DNA of 64,000 nucleotides from an uncultured Prevotella sp. (GTDB lineage: Bacteria > Bacteroidota > Bacteroidia > Bacteroidales > Bacteroidaceae). Made by a program: the position numbers and the translations under genes. The stretch spans positions 1 through 64,000 of the forward strand of contig CAKMOD010000103.1 of assembly GCA_927910885.1 (NCBI GenBank), read 5' to 3'. Of the stretch, positions 8,481-18,309 are shown in pieces. A model generated the notes under the pieces. That model did not search any database, was not told where the DNA came from, and saw only the letters and a list, made by a program, of their open reading frames with translations. Position 1 is the stretch's first letter. Each line of letters opens with the position of its first letter.

Positions 8481-8627
8481 AAGTATTAGTCGGTATGGGA
8501 ATAAGTAACTTGTAGAAGATGGAAAGATATTAATAATATGAGATTTCTTGAGAAGATATTTAATGTGATATAATGTTTAGATTTTATTTTTTTGGTTACA
8601 TTTGTTGCCAAATGTGAATTACGCAAA

Positions 8628-8643
8628 GGTAACAAGTGTTACC
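8628..8643. promoter_or_regulatory. perfect palindrome upstream of norZ, likely operator
   Basis: GGTAACAAGTGTTACC is a 7+2+7 perfect inverted repeat about 150 nt before the norZ start. Its size and symmetry suit a dimeric CRP/FNR-family regulator. Nitric-oxide-responsive HcpR-type regulators control such genes in related bacteria, but which protein binds here is inference. Confidence 0.5.
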
Positions 8644-8791
8644 TAATGAAGATTTTTCTCTTTCTTTGATTATGTTTACAAACTTATGGCATATCTATTG
8701 TTGTTCATTGCAGTAAGAGGAGGGCATGGTATGCCCTAATTTAATATAAGGTCTTAAAATATAAATAAACATTAATCAGAATTAAAAAAAA

Positions 8792-11050
8792 ATGACACCA
8801 AAGAAATTATGGTTGACTTTGGCAGCGGTCATTCTAGGGTCGTTTGCCGTTTTATGCTTCTATGGCGTTGAGATTTTCAGAGAGATGCCACCTTTTCCTA
8901 ACAAGGTGGTAACAGAGAGTGGTGAAACGTTGTTTGAAGGACAAGATATAAAAGATGGACAGAACGTTTGGCAGTCTATTGGAGGTCAGACAGTAGGTAG
9001 TGTTTGGGGACATGGCGCATACGTAGCTCCTGATTGGACAGCCGACTATTTGCATCGTGAGTCAGAATTGATGTTAGCCGAATTAGCTAAGAAAGATGGT
9101 AAGGTATATAACCAGTTGGACGAGGCAGACAAGGCTAAGTATAAGGTATTGTTGCAAAAAGAGCTCCGTAAGAATACATATGACGCACAGACAGGCATTA
9201 TCACCTTTAGTAAGATGCGTGCTAAAGTGGCAAAGCAATTGCATAATTATTATGCCAAACTATTCTTAAATGATCCATCTATGGCTAAATTGCGCAATGC
9301 GTATGCTATGCGCGATAAATCTGTAGAAGCAGTAGACGGACTTTCTGCTGAGAAGCGTTTTGATAAGATGGACGCATTCTTCGCATGGTCAAGCTGGGTA
9401 TGTGTGACCAACAGACCTAATAGCGACGTTAGTTATACCAATAACTGGCCACACGACCCTGTTATAGGCAATGTTGCCCCTACTTCGTTACATCTCTGGT
9501 CAGGCTTTAGTGTGTTATTGTTACTTTTCTGTGTAGGAATTTTAGTTTACTATTATGCACAGCATAAAGAAGAACATGTATCAAAGGTGCCAGAATCAGA
9601 TCCGATGAGAGATCTTAAGCCTACAGCATCGATGCGTGCCGTGCTGAAATACATTTGGGTAGTAGGTGCATTGATGCTGGTTCAGATGCTTTCTGGTGTG
9701 ATTACAGCTCATTACGGTGTAGAGGGAGATGCTTTCTTTGGGTTACCCATACAAAACATTTTCCCTTATGCCGTATCGCGTAGTTGGCATGTCCAGTTGG
9801 CTATTCTTTGGATTGCAACCTCGTGGTTGGCTACAGGTTTATATATAGCTCCAGCAGTTTCGGGAGTTGAACCAAAATATCAAGCCTTAGGCGTAAACAT
9901 TCTCTTTGGAGCATTGGTTTTCGTAGTTGCAGGTTCATTAGCTGGTCAATGGTTCGGAGTAATGCAAAAGCTTGGTTTGGTAGAGAACTTCTGGTTTGGT
10001 CATCAAGGATATGAGTATGTTGAGCTGGGACGTCTATGGCAGATACTATTGCTTACAGGTTTAGTTCTTTGGCTATTCTTGATGATTCGCGCACTTATTC
10101 CTGCGCTCAAACGAAAGGACGAAAATCGCCATTTACTTACGCTTTTTGTTATTGCCTCATTAGCTATCGCATTCTTTTATGCAGCAGGTTTGATGTATGG
10201 ACGCCAAACCCATATGGCTATTGCTGAATACTGGCGTTGGTGGGTTGTTCACCTTTGGGTTGAAGGTTTCTTCGAGGTATTTGCTACGGTGGTTGCATCG
10301 TTCTTATTCTGTCGTTTAGGACTACTTAAGATTAAGAGTGCCACAGTTTCTGTGTTATTCTCTACTATCGTCTTCCTTGCAGGTGGTATTTTAGGAACAT
10401 TCCATCACTTGTATTTCAGTGCGACCCCAACTGCAGTATTAGCACTTGGAGCTACATTCAGTGCTATGGAACTTGTTCCGCTCGTACTGATAGGAATAGA
10501 AGCATATCATAATTATCAACTGAGCCGTTCTGCCGATTGGATAAAATCCTATAAGTGGCCGATATATTGCTTCATTGCAATGTGTTTTTGGAACTTCTTG
10601 GGTGCTGGTATCTTTGGTTTCTCAATTAATCCGCCAATCGCCTTGTATTATTTGCAAGGACTGAATACTACTGCCGTTCACGGACATGCAGCTCTTTTCG
10701 GAGTCTATGGTATCTTAGGAATAGGCTTAATGCTATTTGTTTTGCGCGGTCTTTATCCAAATCGTGAGTGGAACGATAAGCTTATAGGATCTGCTTTCTG
10801 GTGTATGAACGTTGGTTTACTGCTAATGACGGTGGTAAGTATTTTACCTATTGGTATCCTACAAGCCAACGAAAGCATCACCAACGCTTACTGGTCGGCA
10901 AGGTCGGCTGAATTTATGCAACAAGATTTCATGCAAACATTAAGATGGCTACGTATACCTGGAGATATATTTGTAGCTTTGGGTGAAGTTCTATTTGTCT
11001 TGTTTGTCATCGGTTTACAGTTTGGCTGGTCGAAGAAAGGTAAACGCTAA
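8792..11050 (+). CDS. norZ: quinol-dependent nitric oxide reductase (qNor)
   Basis: A 752-aa inner-membrane enzyme that reduces two NO to N2O with electrons from quinol; in a non-denitrifier it mainly detoxifies NO. The N-terminus has one helix and a large periplasmic domain (GQNVWQSIGGQTVGSVWGHG), typical of single-subunit qNor, followed by about 12 helices. Probable metal ligands are visible: the His of SRSWHVQLAILW, WWVVHLWVEGFFEVFA, FHHLYFSATP (FeB pair) and VHGHAALFGVYG (haem). No partner NorC is present, as expected. It is monocistronic, with a palindromic operator upstream and a terminator after. It appears intact. Confidence 0.95.
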   Translation: MTPKKLWLTLAAVILGSFAVLCFYGVEIFREMPPFPNKVVTESGETLFEGQDIKDGQNVWQSIGGQTVGSVWGHGAYVAPDWTADYLHRESELMLAELAKKDGKVYNQLDEADKAKYKVLLQKELRKNTYDAQTGIITFSKMRAKVAKQLHNYYAKLFLNDPSMAKLRNAYAMRDKSVEAVDGLSAEKRFDKMDAFFAWSSWVCVTNRPNSDVSYTNNWPHDPVIGNVAPTSLHLWSGFSVLLLLFCVGILVYYYAQHKEEHVSKVPESDPMRDLKPTASMRAVLKYIWVVGALMLVQMLSGVITAHYGVEGDAFFGLPIQNIFPYAVSRSWHVQLAILWIATSWLATGLYIAPAVSGVEPKYQALGVNILFGALVFVVAGSLAGQWFGVMQKLGLVENFWFGHQGYEYVELGRLWQILLLTGLVLWLFLMIRALIPALKRKDENRHLLTLFVIASLAIAFFYAAGLMYGRQTHMAIAEYWRWWVVHLWVEGFFEVFATVVASFLFCRLGLLKIKSATVSVLFSTIVFLAGGILGTFHHLYFSATPTAVLALGATFSAMELVPLVLIGIEAYHNYQLSRSADWIKSYKWPIYCFIAMCFWNFLGAGIFGFSINPPIALYYLQGLNTTAVHGHAALFGVYGILGIGLMLFVLRGLYPNREWNDKLIGSAFWCMNVGLLLMTVVSILPIGILQANESITNAYWSARSAEFMQQDFMQTLRWLRIPGDIFVALGEVLFVLFVIGLQFGWSKKGKR

Positions 11051-11093
11051 AAGGCAGATTTATCAGCTTGCGTTATAGATGTTGATTTCGTGT

Positions 11094-11132
11094 GTTTCAA
11101 GGGCTCCAACTGTGTGTTTTAGCCCTTGAAAC
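11094..11132 (+). terminator. terminator after norZ
   Basis: GTTTCAAGGGCT (11094-11105) pairs with AGCCCTTGAAAC (11121-11132) around a 15-nt loop; ATTTTG follows. A strong stem with a modest U-tract. Confidence 0.6.
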
Positions 11133-11262
11133 TATTTTGAAGGATGTATAACCTATTAGTCCCTATCTCAACTGATTCTTTTTTATAAAATAATGCTTCT
11201 TCCTTCCATATCTATCTCTTTTGTTATTCTATTGGTTAGAGGTAAAAACTTTTGTAGTTAGA

Positions 11263-11294
11263 TTTGGGCAAATGACTTTAATGTATTATCTTTG
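11263..11294 (+). promoter_or_regulatory. Bacteroidetes-type promoter
   Basis: TTTG at 11263-11266, a 20-nt spacer and TATCTTTG at 11287-11294 match the Bacteroidetes primary sigma consensus. It drives the DUF3467 gene 40 nt downstream, which also shows that the upstream-extended frame starting near 11221 is not the gene start. Confidence 0.75.
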
Positions 11295-11334
11295 CATAAG
11301 AGAAATAAAGTATTATCTAAATCATATTAACAAA

Positions 11335-11664
11335 ATGGACAATAACAATCAGAATCAAGAGGGACAGCAGTTGCAGATTGATCTCTCACCAGAAATTGCT
11401 AAAGGTGTTTATACAAACTTTCAGATAATCTCTCATTCAAGCTCAGAGTTTGTACTCGATTTTGCTACACTTCTTCCAGGTGTACCAAAGGCAACAGTGA
11501 CAAGCCGTGTTATTATTGCACCTGAGCACGCATTGCGTCTTCTTGCAGCTTTGCAGGACAATGTAGTTCGTTACGAGAAAGAGTTTGGTAAGATTGACCG
11601 TCATGAGCCAGAGCAGGAGCCACGTACGATTGCTCCATTTGGTCCTGGTAAGGTTGATGCATAA
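11335..11664 (+). CDS. DUF3467 domain protein
   Basis: 109 aa from the ATG at 11335. The frame is open further upstream, but the promoter lies inside that extension. The sequence (LSPEIAKGVYTNFQIISHS, FVLDFATLLPGVPKATVTSRVI) fits DUF3467, small widely conserved bacterial proteins of unknown function. No signal peptide or membrane helix. The tail is acidic and ends in a Pro/Gly-rich segment. It is flanked by its own promoter and a strong terminator, so it is a single-gene unit. Confidence 0.85.
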   Translation: MDNNNQNQEGQQLQIDLSPEIAKGVYTNFQIISHSSSEFVLDFATLLPGVPKATVTSRVIIAPEHALRLLAALQDNVVRYEKEFGKIDRHEPEQEPRTIAPFGPGKVDA

Positions 11665-11688
11665 GCAGTTCTTTAAGAAAAAATAATG

Positions 11689-11724
11689 AAGCCGTCCGAG
11701 TAATCGGGCGGCTTTGTTGTTTTT
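11689..11724 (+). terminator. intrinsic terminator after the DUF3467 gene
   Basis: AAGCCGTCCGA / TCGGGCGGCTT stem with a short loop, followed by TGTTGTTTTT. Confidence 0.85.
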
Positions 11725-11812
11725 GATAATCTCGATAGATATAGGATGTTCTATTATCGAATTACTTGTATCAATAGCAATCGTAGGGAAACTGTTCGTA
11801 GACTATTCGGGT

Positions 11813-11974
11813 TTAACCTCGAAAAGCAAATTTATAAATAAAGATGGCAACAAGAGGTGTAAAAGCAAGGCTTAGTCCTATAAATATGAAGCACGATAGC
11901 CAACCCCAATCTCTCCACTTAATGATAAAGGGCATAAGTATCAGTGTAATAATAAGCTCTATAAATGTCCACAT
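11813..11974 (-). CDS. small two-helix membrane protein
   Basis: 53 aa from the ATG at 11974 (MWTFIELIITLILMPFII). The frame is open to 12025, but a promoter lies within that extension, so the shorter start is preferred. There are two hydrophobic helices (about residues 3-18 and 23-48) with a short K-W-R-D-W-G-W turn between. Unknown function. Transcribed toward the DUF3467 terminator. Confidence 0.5.
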   Translation of the reverse strand: MWTFIELIITLILMPFIIKWRDWGWLSCFIFIGLSLAFTPLVAIFIYKFAFRG

Positions 11975-11996
11975 AATAAGATATTCTTTTGAATGA

Positions 11997-12026
11997 CAAA
12001 GATAAATAAAATGCTGTAAAAACAAA
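11997..12026 (-). promoter_or_regulatory. promoter of the small membrane protein gene
   Basis: On the minus strand, TTTG (12026-12023), an 18-nt spacer and TATCTTTG (12004-11997). Fits the Bacteroidetes consensus with a slightly short spacer. Confidence 0.55.
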
Positions 12027-12125
12027 GCGATGATGTTTTATTTCTGTTCAACCACAATTGAAAGGTTGCTCTAACCCTGAGAATATACCTTGTCGTTGGT
12101 CCCATTATGTAGTTCTGGAAAAGAC

Positions 12126-12152
12126 AACGGACGCACAAATTGTGCGTCCGTT
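12126..12152 (-). terminator. terminator after susD
   Basis: A near-perfect palindrome, AACGGACGCACAA / TTGTGCGTCCGTT, located 28 nt after the susD stop; on the minus strand GTCTTTTCC follows. Confidence 0.75.
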
Positions 12153-12179
12153 ATAAACCATATAGTTAATTGATATGCT

Positions 12180-13466
12180 TTATAGCCCTTGGCTTTGCAA
12201 TTCTTTCTCGGGCATTGGTAACCATTTGATTTTACGGCTTGCCCAAGTTGTTGCGGCAGAACCTTGCTCCAATCCACGACGGATATCTGCTGAACGTTCA
12301 CCACGGAAAGCAAGGAAGATACGGCGCAGTTCGGCTATTTGTGTAAGGGTAGGGGTTGTTGACATTTGACTTGCAGTGTCATACTTGCCAATGACCTTAT
12401 TAACCTCTGTCATGGCATCACCAGCCATAACACCTCTTACAATGAGTTCAGCCTTGATAAGATGGATATCATCATCGTTTGAGAGTATCATAGAACCCTT
12501 TCTTGTTAGTGCTGACGCATAGATATTATAGCGATTAGGGTTCTTCTTGTCTACACCTGCGTGCGCCAGTGGTAAAGCTTTCTTTTCAGCATCTGTGGTT
12601 CTTGCAGCTTCAAGAGAAGGGCTTACTTGGATATCGCGGCTGTTAGGACCTATTGCACTATAAAGTGGATTATCGGCACCATCATTGTTGTAGATTACTT
12701 CTACTGTTTCTCCATCCTTCAATGCTTCTTCAACGAATGTTTTTGCATCTACATACTGTCCGCGATGCAGAGCCAGTTTAAGTTCGTAGGTTTTTACCTG
12801 TCGGATTGCTGCATCTTGATCAAAACCTTTGAAGGTCTTTAGAGCATCTGACTTTGCTGCTTTTTCAGCAGCTTCATATTGCTCCTTAGCTTGGTTTAAA
12901 ATAGATTCATGAGAAACAACAGCCTTGTTGAGGATAACAGAACCTCCTTCTGCAGTAGGAGTTGTAGAAAAAGTCTCTGCAAGCAACTGAAGGGCATAGC
13001 CAGCATGAACGTGCCCCACATAGTTACCGTATGCCTTTACAATCTCAGTCTGCTTAGCATTTGTTCCTGTTATCTGTCCTGCAATCTCAGTCAATTCGAT
13101 GCTTCGTGCATAATAATTGTGGATTTTATTCCAAAGATCGTTTTGTGTGCCCGAAGTAGGAGTGAGGTTATCTGTTGCTATCTGACGGTAAAGGAGTGCA
13201 TTAGGAATTGTTCCTTCAGTCAGTTCATCAACTGTTGTACCCAAAGCAAGAAAAGCAGCTGCTGCAGCATCGCCTTGAAGTGTCTTTACGTAGGCAACCA
13301 ACGGACCATCAGTGATAGTATTTGTCTGAATATTAGCAACCATTGCCGATTTATTCAGCTGGTCTCTTGTAAGTGTATTACTTGGTGTCCCAGCATTTTC
13401 TACCCACGAATCACAACTTGCGAACAGCATAGATAGGGCGAGAATTGCATATATTGATTTTTTCAT
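12180..13466 (-). CDS. SusD/RagB-family outer-membrane lipoprotein
   Basis: 428 aa. Signal peptide with a lipobox (LFASC, Cys at residue 18), so exported and lipidated at the outer-membrane surface. The mostly helical body, the pairing with a SusC-type receptor 14 nt upstream, and the conserved C-terminal pattern (RRIFLAFRGERSADIRRGLEQG ... KWLPMPEKELQ) identify a SusD-like substrate-capturing lid. It is shorter than the ~550 aa of classic SusD. The ligand is unknown: no glycosidase, peptidase or sulfatase gene is adjacent. It ends at a strong terminator. Confidence 0.88.
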   Translation of the reverse strand: MKKSIYAILALSMLFASCDSWVENAGTPSNTLTRDQLNKSAMVANIQTNTITDGPLVAYVKTLQGDAAAAAFLALGTTVDELTEGTIPNALLYRQIATDNLTPTSGTQNDLWNKIHNYYARSIELTEIAGQITGTNAKQTEIVKAYGNYVGHVHAGYALQLLAETFSTTPTAEGGSVILNKAVVSHESILNQAKEQYEAAEKAAKSDALKTFKGFDQDAAIRQVKTYELKLALHRGQYVDAKTFVEEALKDGETVEVIYNNDGADNPLYSAIGPNSRDIQVSPSLEAARTTDAEKKALPLAHAGVDKKNPNRYNIYASALTRKGSMILSNDDDIHLIKAELIVRGVMAGDAMTEVNKVIGKYDTASQMSTTPTLTQIAELRRIFLAFRGERSADIRRGLEQGSAATTWASRKIKWLPMPEKELQSQGL

Positions 13467-13480
13467 TGTAGCGTCTTCTT

Positions 13481-16300
13481 TTATAATGTGAAACTTAATG
13501 TTGCTGTGTATGTACGTGGATGCGGTGTATTGGTGATATCACGTGATAGACTTCCAATACCTCTCTGCTTACGGTTTCCGCCGTTGCCTTCTACTTGTGG
13601 GTCAGCACCAGAGTAGTTGGTAATGACGAATACATTTTGTACTGCAAACGAGAAACGCATACCGTTGACAACGTTGTTTGTCCACTTACGTGAGAGTGAC
13701 GAGAGATCATAACCTAAGTAGAGGGTTGATAAGCGCAAGAAGTTAGCTTTCTCAATGTAGTTAGCTCTGAAACGTGCGCTGTGAGCCAGTTCCTCTGCAA
13801 TCTGGTTATATTCTGCAGTGCCAACAGTTGCATTAGCAAGTGCCTGCAGTTGGTCGTTGCGTTTCTTGAGATTGTCGCCTAATCCAGCTACGTTATAGAA
13901 ACTTTGGTTATAGACAGATGCTCCCAAAGCATAATTCCACTTCGTACCAAAAGTAAAGTGGCTGAATAACTTGAGGTCGAAACCAAACGAACCATTGACT
14001 GATGGGAATGGCTTGCCAAGATACTGATAGTCTTTACTCTCTATCGCACCAGCTTTCTGATTATATGTACCATCAGCATTAAAGGCTGGTTTCTCTACAG
14101 TATGATAGTAGAACGCATAGACAGGTTGCCCCTCTTTTACAACGTTAGGATAGTTGTTGATATCCTTTCCACCAGTGTCAATTACTTTGTTTGCTTGATA
14201 GTTAAGGTTGGCATATACATCAAGAGAATGGCGATTTGCCTGCTTCCAGAGATTACCATTATAGCTGAATTCAAGACCATGTCCCTTTACACGTCCTACG
14301 TTACGTGGAACGCTACCAATCCATCCGTCACTTGAAAGGAGATCGTCATAGATGATGGCATCAGAGGTGTATTGTGCATATAGTGTAAGTGCCAATGTAT
14401 GTCTGTTACGGATAGTCCAGTCTGTACCCAATTCAATCTCTCTCATTCGCTCTGGCTTGATATCAGGGTTACCTTTGTACTGAGGTTTAACAATTGGACC
14501 ATAAGCACTGATTCCGTCCATGACGTATGATGTACGGGCGTCTGTAGGGTAGGGAAGACGTCCACTCTCACCGTATGCAATACGGAACTTCTGATTCTTG
14601 AGGTTGTATGATGCGCTCAAAGATGGATAATAAATACTTGCTACATTACTACCGATGAGGTTCGATGCATCACGTCTTAGTCCTGCATTGATAAACAATC
14701 GATTGTCATAGTTAAGGAAAGCCTCGCCATAAAGACCCCATGTGCGCTGTTCGAAGGTAGACTCCGAAACTGTACGTTCCGTAGCAGCCGAGATGTTGTC
14801 GATGTCACTTCTAAAGCGAGAAGCAGAAATACTATTCAATGTCTCATACTGGCGTGCAATCTGTGAGAGAAGGGTTGCTGTGAGATCCCACTTGTCTGCA
14901 AGATGGAACTTACGAGTAGCTTTAATGTCCCAATTAAAGTTAGAGTTTCTACGATTACTAATATTTTTAGCACCCTCAGTATTGTTTCCTAACTTATAGC
15001 CGAAAGGTAAACGATAGATTCCTTCCGTGTGATTAACGTCTGCACCAATGATAGTCTCAATCTTTACGTCTGCTGGTAGCATATAGCTAAGACGAAGATT
15101 ACCGATGAAACGGTCATTTCCATAGGTCCAACTCTGTGCTCGCCATGTACTCTCGTCAACGTATGGCCATGGTGTCTGATTAATCATCAGATTCCATATT
15201 GCGTCATATCTACCCATTGCAGTCTGAGGAAGACTGATGTTACCATGTATGTATGAAGCAGTAGCACCGAGAGAAAATCGACCTGAGCGGAGGTCGTAAG
15301 CCAGTTTTGTGCTATGACGTTTATCTTTGTTGCCTGGTACGACACCTGCAATGTCATTCATATTATAGGAGAAGAAGATATTCTGATTCCCCTTGAATGC
15401 TTTTGAAACAGAAGTATAGAGAGTTTTCTGCCAACCAGTTTGGAAGAAGTTATTGATTGGATCGTTATTTACAAACTGATCATATTTTCTTGCAAGTGTA
15501 GCAGCACCTAACGACATCTTTACTTGTATGTCAGCCTTTCTGTTTTCTGGGTTGTTATTCTTTCCTCTTTTGGTTGTGATAACGATAACACCATTAGCAG
15601 CTTCTGCGCCATAGCTGGCTGCAGCAGAAGGACCCTTTATGACATCGATAGTTGCGATGTCATCAATAGTTAAGTCGTTGAGTGCACTGAGTGCATCTTG
15701 CGAACTGTTGATATCAGAGATGTGCGAACTATTGTATTTCACGCCATCAACATAGATAATTGGGTCACGCTCCATACTCATTGTGGCACCACTACGCATA
15801 TTAAAACGAATAGGCATACCAACCTTACCATTACTTTGGTACATCTGAACACCACCAATCTTACCATCAAGCATATCGCTGAGTGAATTGGTATGGGCAT
15901 TCTTACTTAGATTGGCAATGTCGATATGGTCAACCTTGCTTCCAAGTGCTTTCTGACTGCGTGCGCTGGAAATACTGGCTGTGACCTGTACTTCCTGCAG
16001 GTCGATACCAGGAATAAGACTGATAGTAGGCTGCCCTTTTAGTGATTGTGCTTTTATGTTCTGTTCCTTAAAACCGATATAGCTGATGTGGAGTGTTTGG
16101 TCGTCATTCGTGTTCAGTGAGAAGAAACCGTCTTCATTAGTTACAGCTTCAACACCTTTGTTACCTCTTACCACAGCACCAATAATAGGTTCTCCTGTAT
16201 CTTGGTTAATTACACGCGCTTTGTACGTTGTCTGCGCATTTAAGTTGACGGCAGAGGCTATCGATAGCATGACGATACTCCTCTTAATGTTTAGTATCAT
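13481..16300 (-). CDS. SusC/RagA-family TonB-dependent outer-membrane receptor
   Basis: 939 aa. Signal peptide, then a carboxypeptidase-regulatory-like domain (residues ~25-95: YKARVINQDTGEPIIGAVV), a plug domain with IDVIKGPSAAASYGAEAANG (about 215-240) typical of SusC, and a C-terminal beta barrel ending in the aromatic-rich strand YTATLSFTL. It imports a substrate presented by the SusD partner, with energy from TonB. Slightly shorter than the family's usual ~1,000 aa. It is first in the two-gene operon, with a promoter at 16381-16411. The substrate cannot be told. Confidence 0.92.
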   Translation of the reverse strand: MILNIKRSIVMLSIASAVNLNAQTTYKARVINQDTGEPIIGAVVRGNKGVEAVTNEDGFFSLNTNDDQTLHISYIGFKEQNIKAQSLKGQPTISLIPGIDLQEVQVTASISSARSQKALGSKVDHIDIANLSKNAHTNSLSDMLDGKIGGVQMYQSNGKVGMPIRFNMRSGATMSMERDPIIYVDGVKYNSSHISDINSSQDALSALNDLTIDDIATIDVIKGPSAAASYGAEAANGVIVITTKRGKNNNPENRKADIQVKMSLGAATLARKYDQFVNNDPINNFFQTGWQKTLYTSVSKAFKGNQNIFFSYNMNDIAGVVPGNKDKRHSTKLAYDLRSGRFSLGATASYIHGNISLPQTAMGRYDAIWNLMINQTPWPYVDESTWRAQSWTYGNDRFIGNLRLSYMLPADVKIETIIGADVNHTEGIYRLPFGYKLGNNTEGAKNISNRRNSNFNWDIKATRKFHLADKWDLTATLLSQIARQYETLNSISASRFRSDIDNISAATERTVSESTFEQRTWGLYGEAFLNYDNRLFINAGLRRDASNLIGSNVASIYYPSLSASYNLKNQKFRIAYGESGRLPYPTDARTSYVMDGISAYGPIVKPQYKGNPDIKPERMREIELGTDWTIRNRHTLALTLYAQYTSDAIIYDDLLSSDGWIGSVPRNVGRVKGHGLEFSYNGNLWKQANRHSLDVYANLNYQANKVIDTGGKDINNYPNVVKEGQPVYAFYYHTVEKPAFNADGTYNQKAGAIESKDYQYLGKPFPSVNGSFGFDLKLFSHFTFGTKWNYALGASVYNQSFYNVAGLGDNLKKRNDQLQALANATVGTAEYNQIAEELAHSARFRANYIEKANFLRLSTLYLGYDLSSLSRKWTNNVVNGMRFSFAVQNVFVITNYSGADPQVEGNGGNRKQRGIGSLSRDITNTPHPRTYTATLSFTL

Positions 16301-16380
16301 AAATGTTCTTTATTGTTATCCCCTGTAAGGACTGTTTTTGCGACTACATTATATTAATGTGTAGTTCTTACTTTGTGGCG

Positions 16381-16411
16381 CAAAGTTACCTTATTAATAA
16401 TAATAATACAA
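16381..16411 (-). promoter_or_regulatory. susC promoter
   Basis: On the minus strand, TTG (16411-16409), a 20-nt spacer and TAACTTTG (16388-16381), followed by an 80-nt leader to the susC ATG. Confidence 0.6.
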
Positions 16412-16569
16412 TACCTAAAAATTGTGATTTTGTGTGACTAACTACCTGTTTATACTAATGAAATGAGTAATTTTATGGGTAAATGATGTACATAACCCTT
16501 TTGGAAGAAGTGCAGTTTATGATAACAATTATTTTTTCTTTCGGTTTTTTATTTGAAGTGTTGTTGCTT

Positions 16570-16613
16570 CGCACAAGTGGTGCTGTTGGTTCGCACCAAT
16601 GGTGCTAAGCGTT
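16570..16613. repeat. 22-bp dyad repeat array, locus A (2 units)
   Basis: Two adjacent 22-bp units, 16570-16591 and 16592-16613, each with GCAC-N5-GTGC followed by eight linker bases (TGTTGGTT in the first). Part of a family also found at 43011, 46206 and 56379. The rest of this long intergenic region (16614-17088) is AT-rich with no gene or clear structure that I can see. Confidence 0.75.
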
Positions 16614-17088
16614 TGTAACATTGGTAATGAGTATTAATTAACTTGTTGTATGTTGTCAGAGGGGAGTTGTCTTATTGTCAGGACGGTTTTGTTCTACTAT
16701 TAATCTGTAAAACGCCATTATTTAGAAGTTTTATATTAGGACCTTCCTGTGTTACAATTTGCTTGTAAAATGTTTAATGTGAGTGAAATAGGCATAGTGG
16801 ACTTTGTAGTAAGTAGTTGTTTTAATAGTGTTATGTATGCAGAAATTTAACAGTGCTTTTGATTGAAGATAATAGTTTTTGGGAACGTCTTTCACCGTGT
16901 TTTTGGGTTTTTATGAGTTCTGCTTTTAAGGAGAAAGGTTTCAAATTTCGAGGTTTTTGGTCTTGGTAGGGAGTGAAAACGGCTTTTCTAAGTGTTAAAT
17001 AATAAGTAAAAAGTTATATATTGTTAACGATAGGTATTTGAAAGATTATTCTTTTTCTTATTATTAGGTCATTTAAGGGAATTTTTTG

Positions 17089-17096
17089 TACCTTTG
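17089..17096 (+). promoter_or_regulatory. promoter -7 element of the str operon
   Basis: TACCTTTG followed by C, 108 nt before rpsL. There is no good TTTG at the expected -33 position, so only the -7 box is claimed. Confidence 0.55.
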
Positions 17097-17203
17097 CAAC
17101 CCGAAACGACAGAGTGAATTATAGCGTTTTTAGTGTGTATCGCTTGTGTTCGTAATGGATTGAAAATAAACAAAATAAATATATAATAATAAAAAGTAAA
17201 ATT

Positions 17204-17587
17204 ATGCCTACTATTTCACAATTAGTAAGAAAAGGCAGAAAGGACATCGTAGACAAGAGCAAGTCTCCGGCTTTGGACAACTGTCCACAGCGTCGTGGTG
17301 TTTGTGTTCGTGTTTACACTACAACTCCTAAGAAGCCTAATTCGGCAATGCGTAAGGTTGCCCGTGTTCGTTTGACCAACCAGAAGGAAGTTAACTCTTA
17401 CATCCCAGGAGAGGGTCATAACTTGCAGGAGCACAGTATTGTTCTCGTTCGTGGTGGTCGTGTTAAGGACCTTCCTGGTGTACGTTATCACATCGTTCGT
17501 GGTACTCTTGATACCGCTGGTGTTGCCAATCGTACACAGCGTCGTTCTAAGTACGGTGCTAAGCGTCCAAAGGCAGCTAAGAAGTAA
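17204..17587 (+). CDS. rpsL: 30S ribosomal protein S12
   Basis: 127 aa, full length. Decoding-centre protein. [17 protein letters not shown] and [14 protein letters not shown] are the two conserved loops where streptomycin-resistance changes arise; both carry the wild-type lysines. First gene of the str-S10-spc-alpha block. A 217-nt spacer separates it from rpsG. Confidence 0.98.
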   Translation: MPTISQLVRKGRKDIVDKSKSPALDNCPQRRGVCVRVYTTTPKKPNSAMRKVARVRLTNQKEVNSYIPGEGHNLQEHSIVLVRGGRVKDLPGVRYHIVRGTLDTAGVANRTQRRSKYGAKRPKAAKK

Positions 17588-17804
17588 TATCTGCGTTGCC
17601 TAAGGCAGCAAAAGAAACTTCAATCCATAAAGCCGAGGTGCAACGGCCGGTGATGGTCGATGCCCCAAGGCTCTTAAAAAGAAGAAACTAAAAACAAACA
17701 GTTTTGCTGGAGATTTGTAATCACAAAGGTTGAGTAAATGCCCAAGAGAGGGTGTTGAAGAACGTAAGACGACAGCCTCCGCAGAATTAAAGTTTAAAAT
17801 TAAA
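17588..17804 (+). promoter_or_regulatory. long rpsL-rpsG spacer, possible S7 control region
   Basis: 217 nt between two co-transcribed ribosomal genes, with small dyads (GTTGCCTAAGGCAGC near 17593; GCC...GGC pairs near 17630-17680). In enterobacteria S7 binds the equivalent spacer to control its own translation. Conservation here is untested. The reading frame open through the spacer (from 17730) is not the rpsG start. Confidence 0.3.
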
Positions 17805-18281
17805 ATGAGAAAAGCAAAACCAAAGAAGCGTGTAATTCTTCCAGATCCAAAGTTCAATGATCAGAAGGTATCAAAGTTTGTAAATCACTTGATGTATGAT
17901 GGTAAGAAGAATACCTCATACGAAATCTTCTACGCAGCCCTCGATATCGTAGGCGGTAAGTTGAAGGATGAAGAGAAGTCTCCACTTGAGGTGTGGAAGC
18001 AGGCTCTCGATAACATCACTCCACAGGTAGAGGTAAAGAGCCGCCGTATTGGTGGTGCTACTTTCCAGGTACCAACAGAGATTCGCCCAGATCGTAAGGA
18101 GAGTGTTTCAATGAAGAATATGATTGCTTTTGCACGTAAGCGTGGTGGTAAGAGCATGGCTGATAAGCTTGCTTCTGAGATCATGGATGCTTTCAACAAC
18201 CAGGGTGGTGCTTACAAGCGTAAGGAAGATATGCACCGCATGGCTGAGGCTAACCGTGCATTTGCTCACTTCAGATTCTAA
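17805..18281 (+). CDS. rpsG: 30S ribosomal protein S7
   Basis: 158 aa from the ATG at 17805 ([20 protein letters not shown]). The frame runs 25 codons further upstream, but this start gives the normal length and N-terminus. Primary 16S-binding protein that nucleates the small-subunit head. Lies 28 nt before fusA. Confidence 0.97.
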   Translation: MRKAKPKKRVILPDPKFNDQKVSKFVNHLMYDGKKNTSYEIFYAALDIVGGKLKDEEKSPLEVWKQALDNITPQVEVKSRRIGGATFQVPTEIRPDRKESVSMKNMIAFARKRGGKSMADKLASEIMDAFNNQGGAYKRKEDMHRMAEANRAFAHFRF

Positions 18282-18309
18282 TCAAGTTATTATAATAAGG
18301 TAAAAGGAA

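Noticed and set aside
11221..11334. Upstream-extended start of the DUF3467 gene
   Set aside because: A canonical promoter (11263-11294) lies inside the extension, so it would not be transcribed.
17730..17804. 25-codon extension of S7
   Set aside because: The ATG at 17805 gives the conserved N-terminus and normal length.
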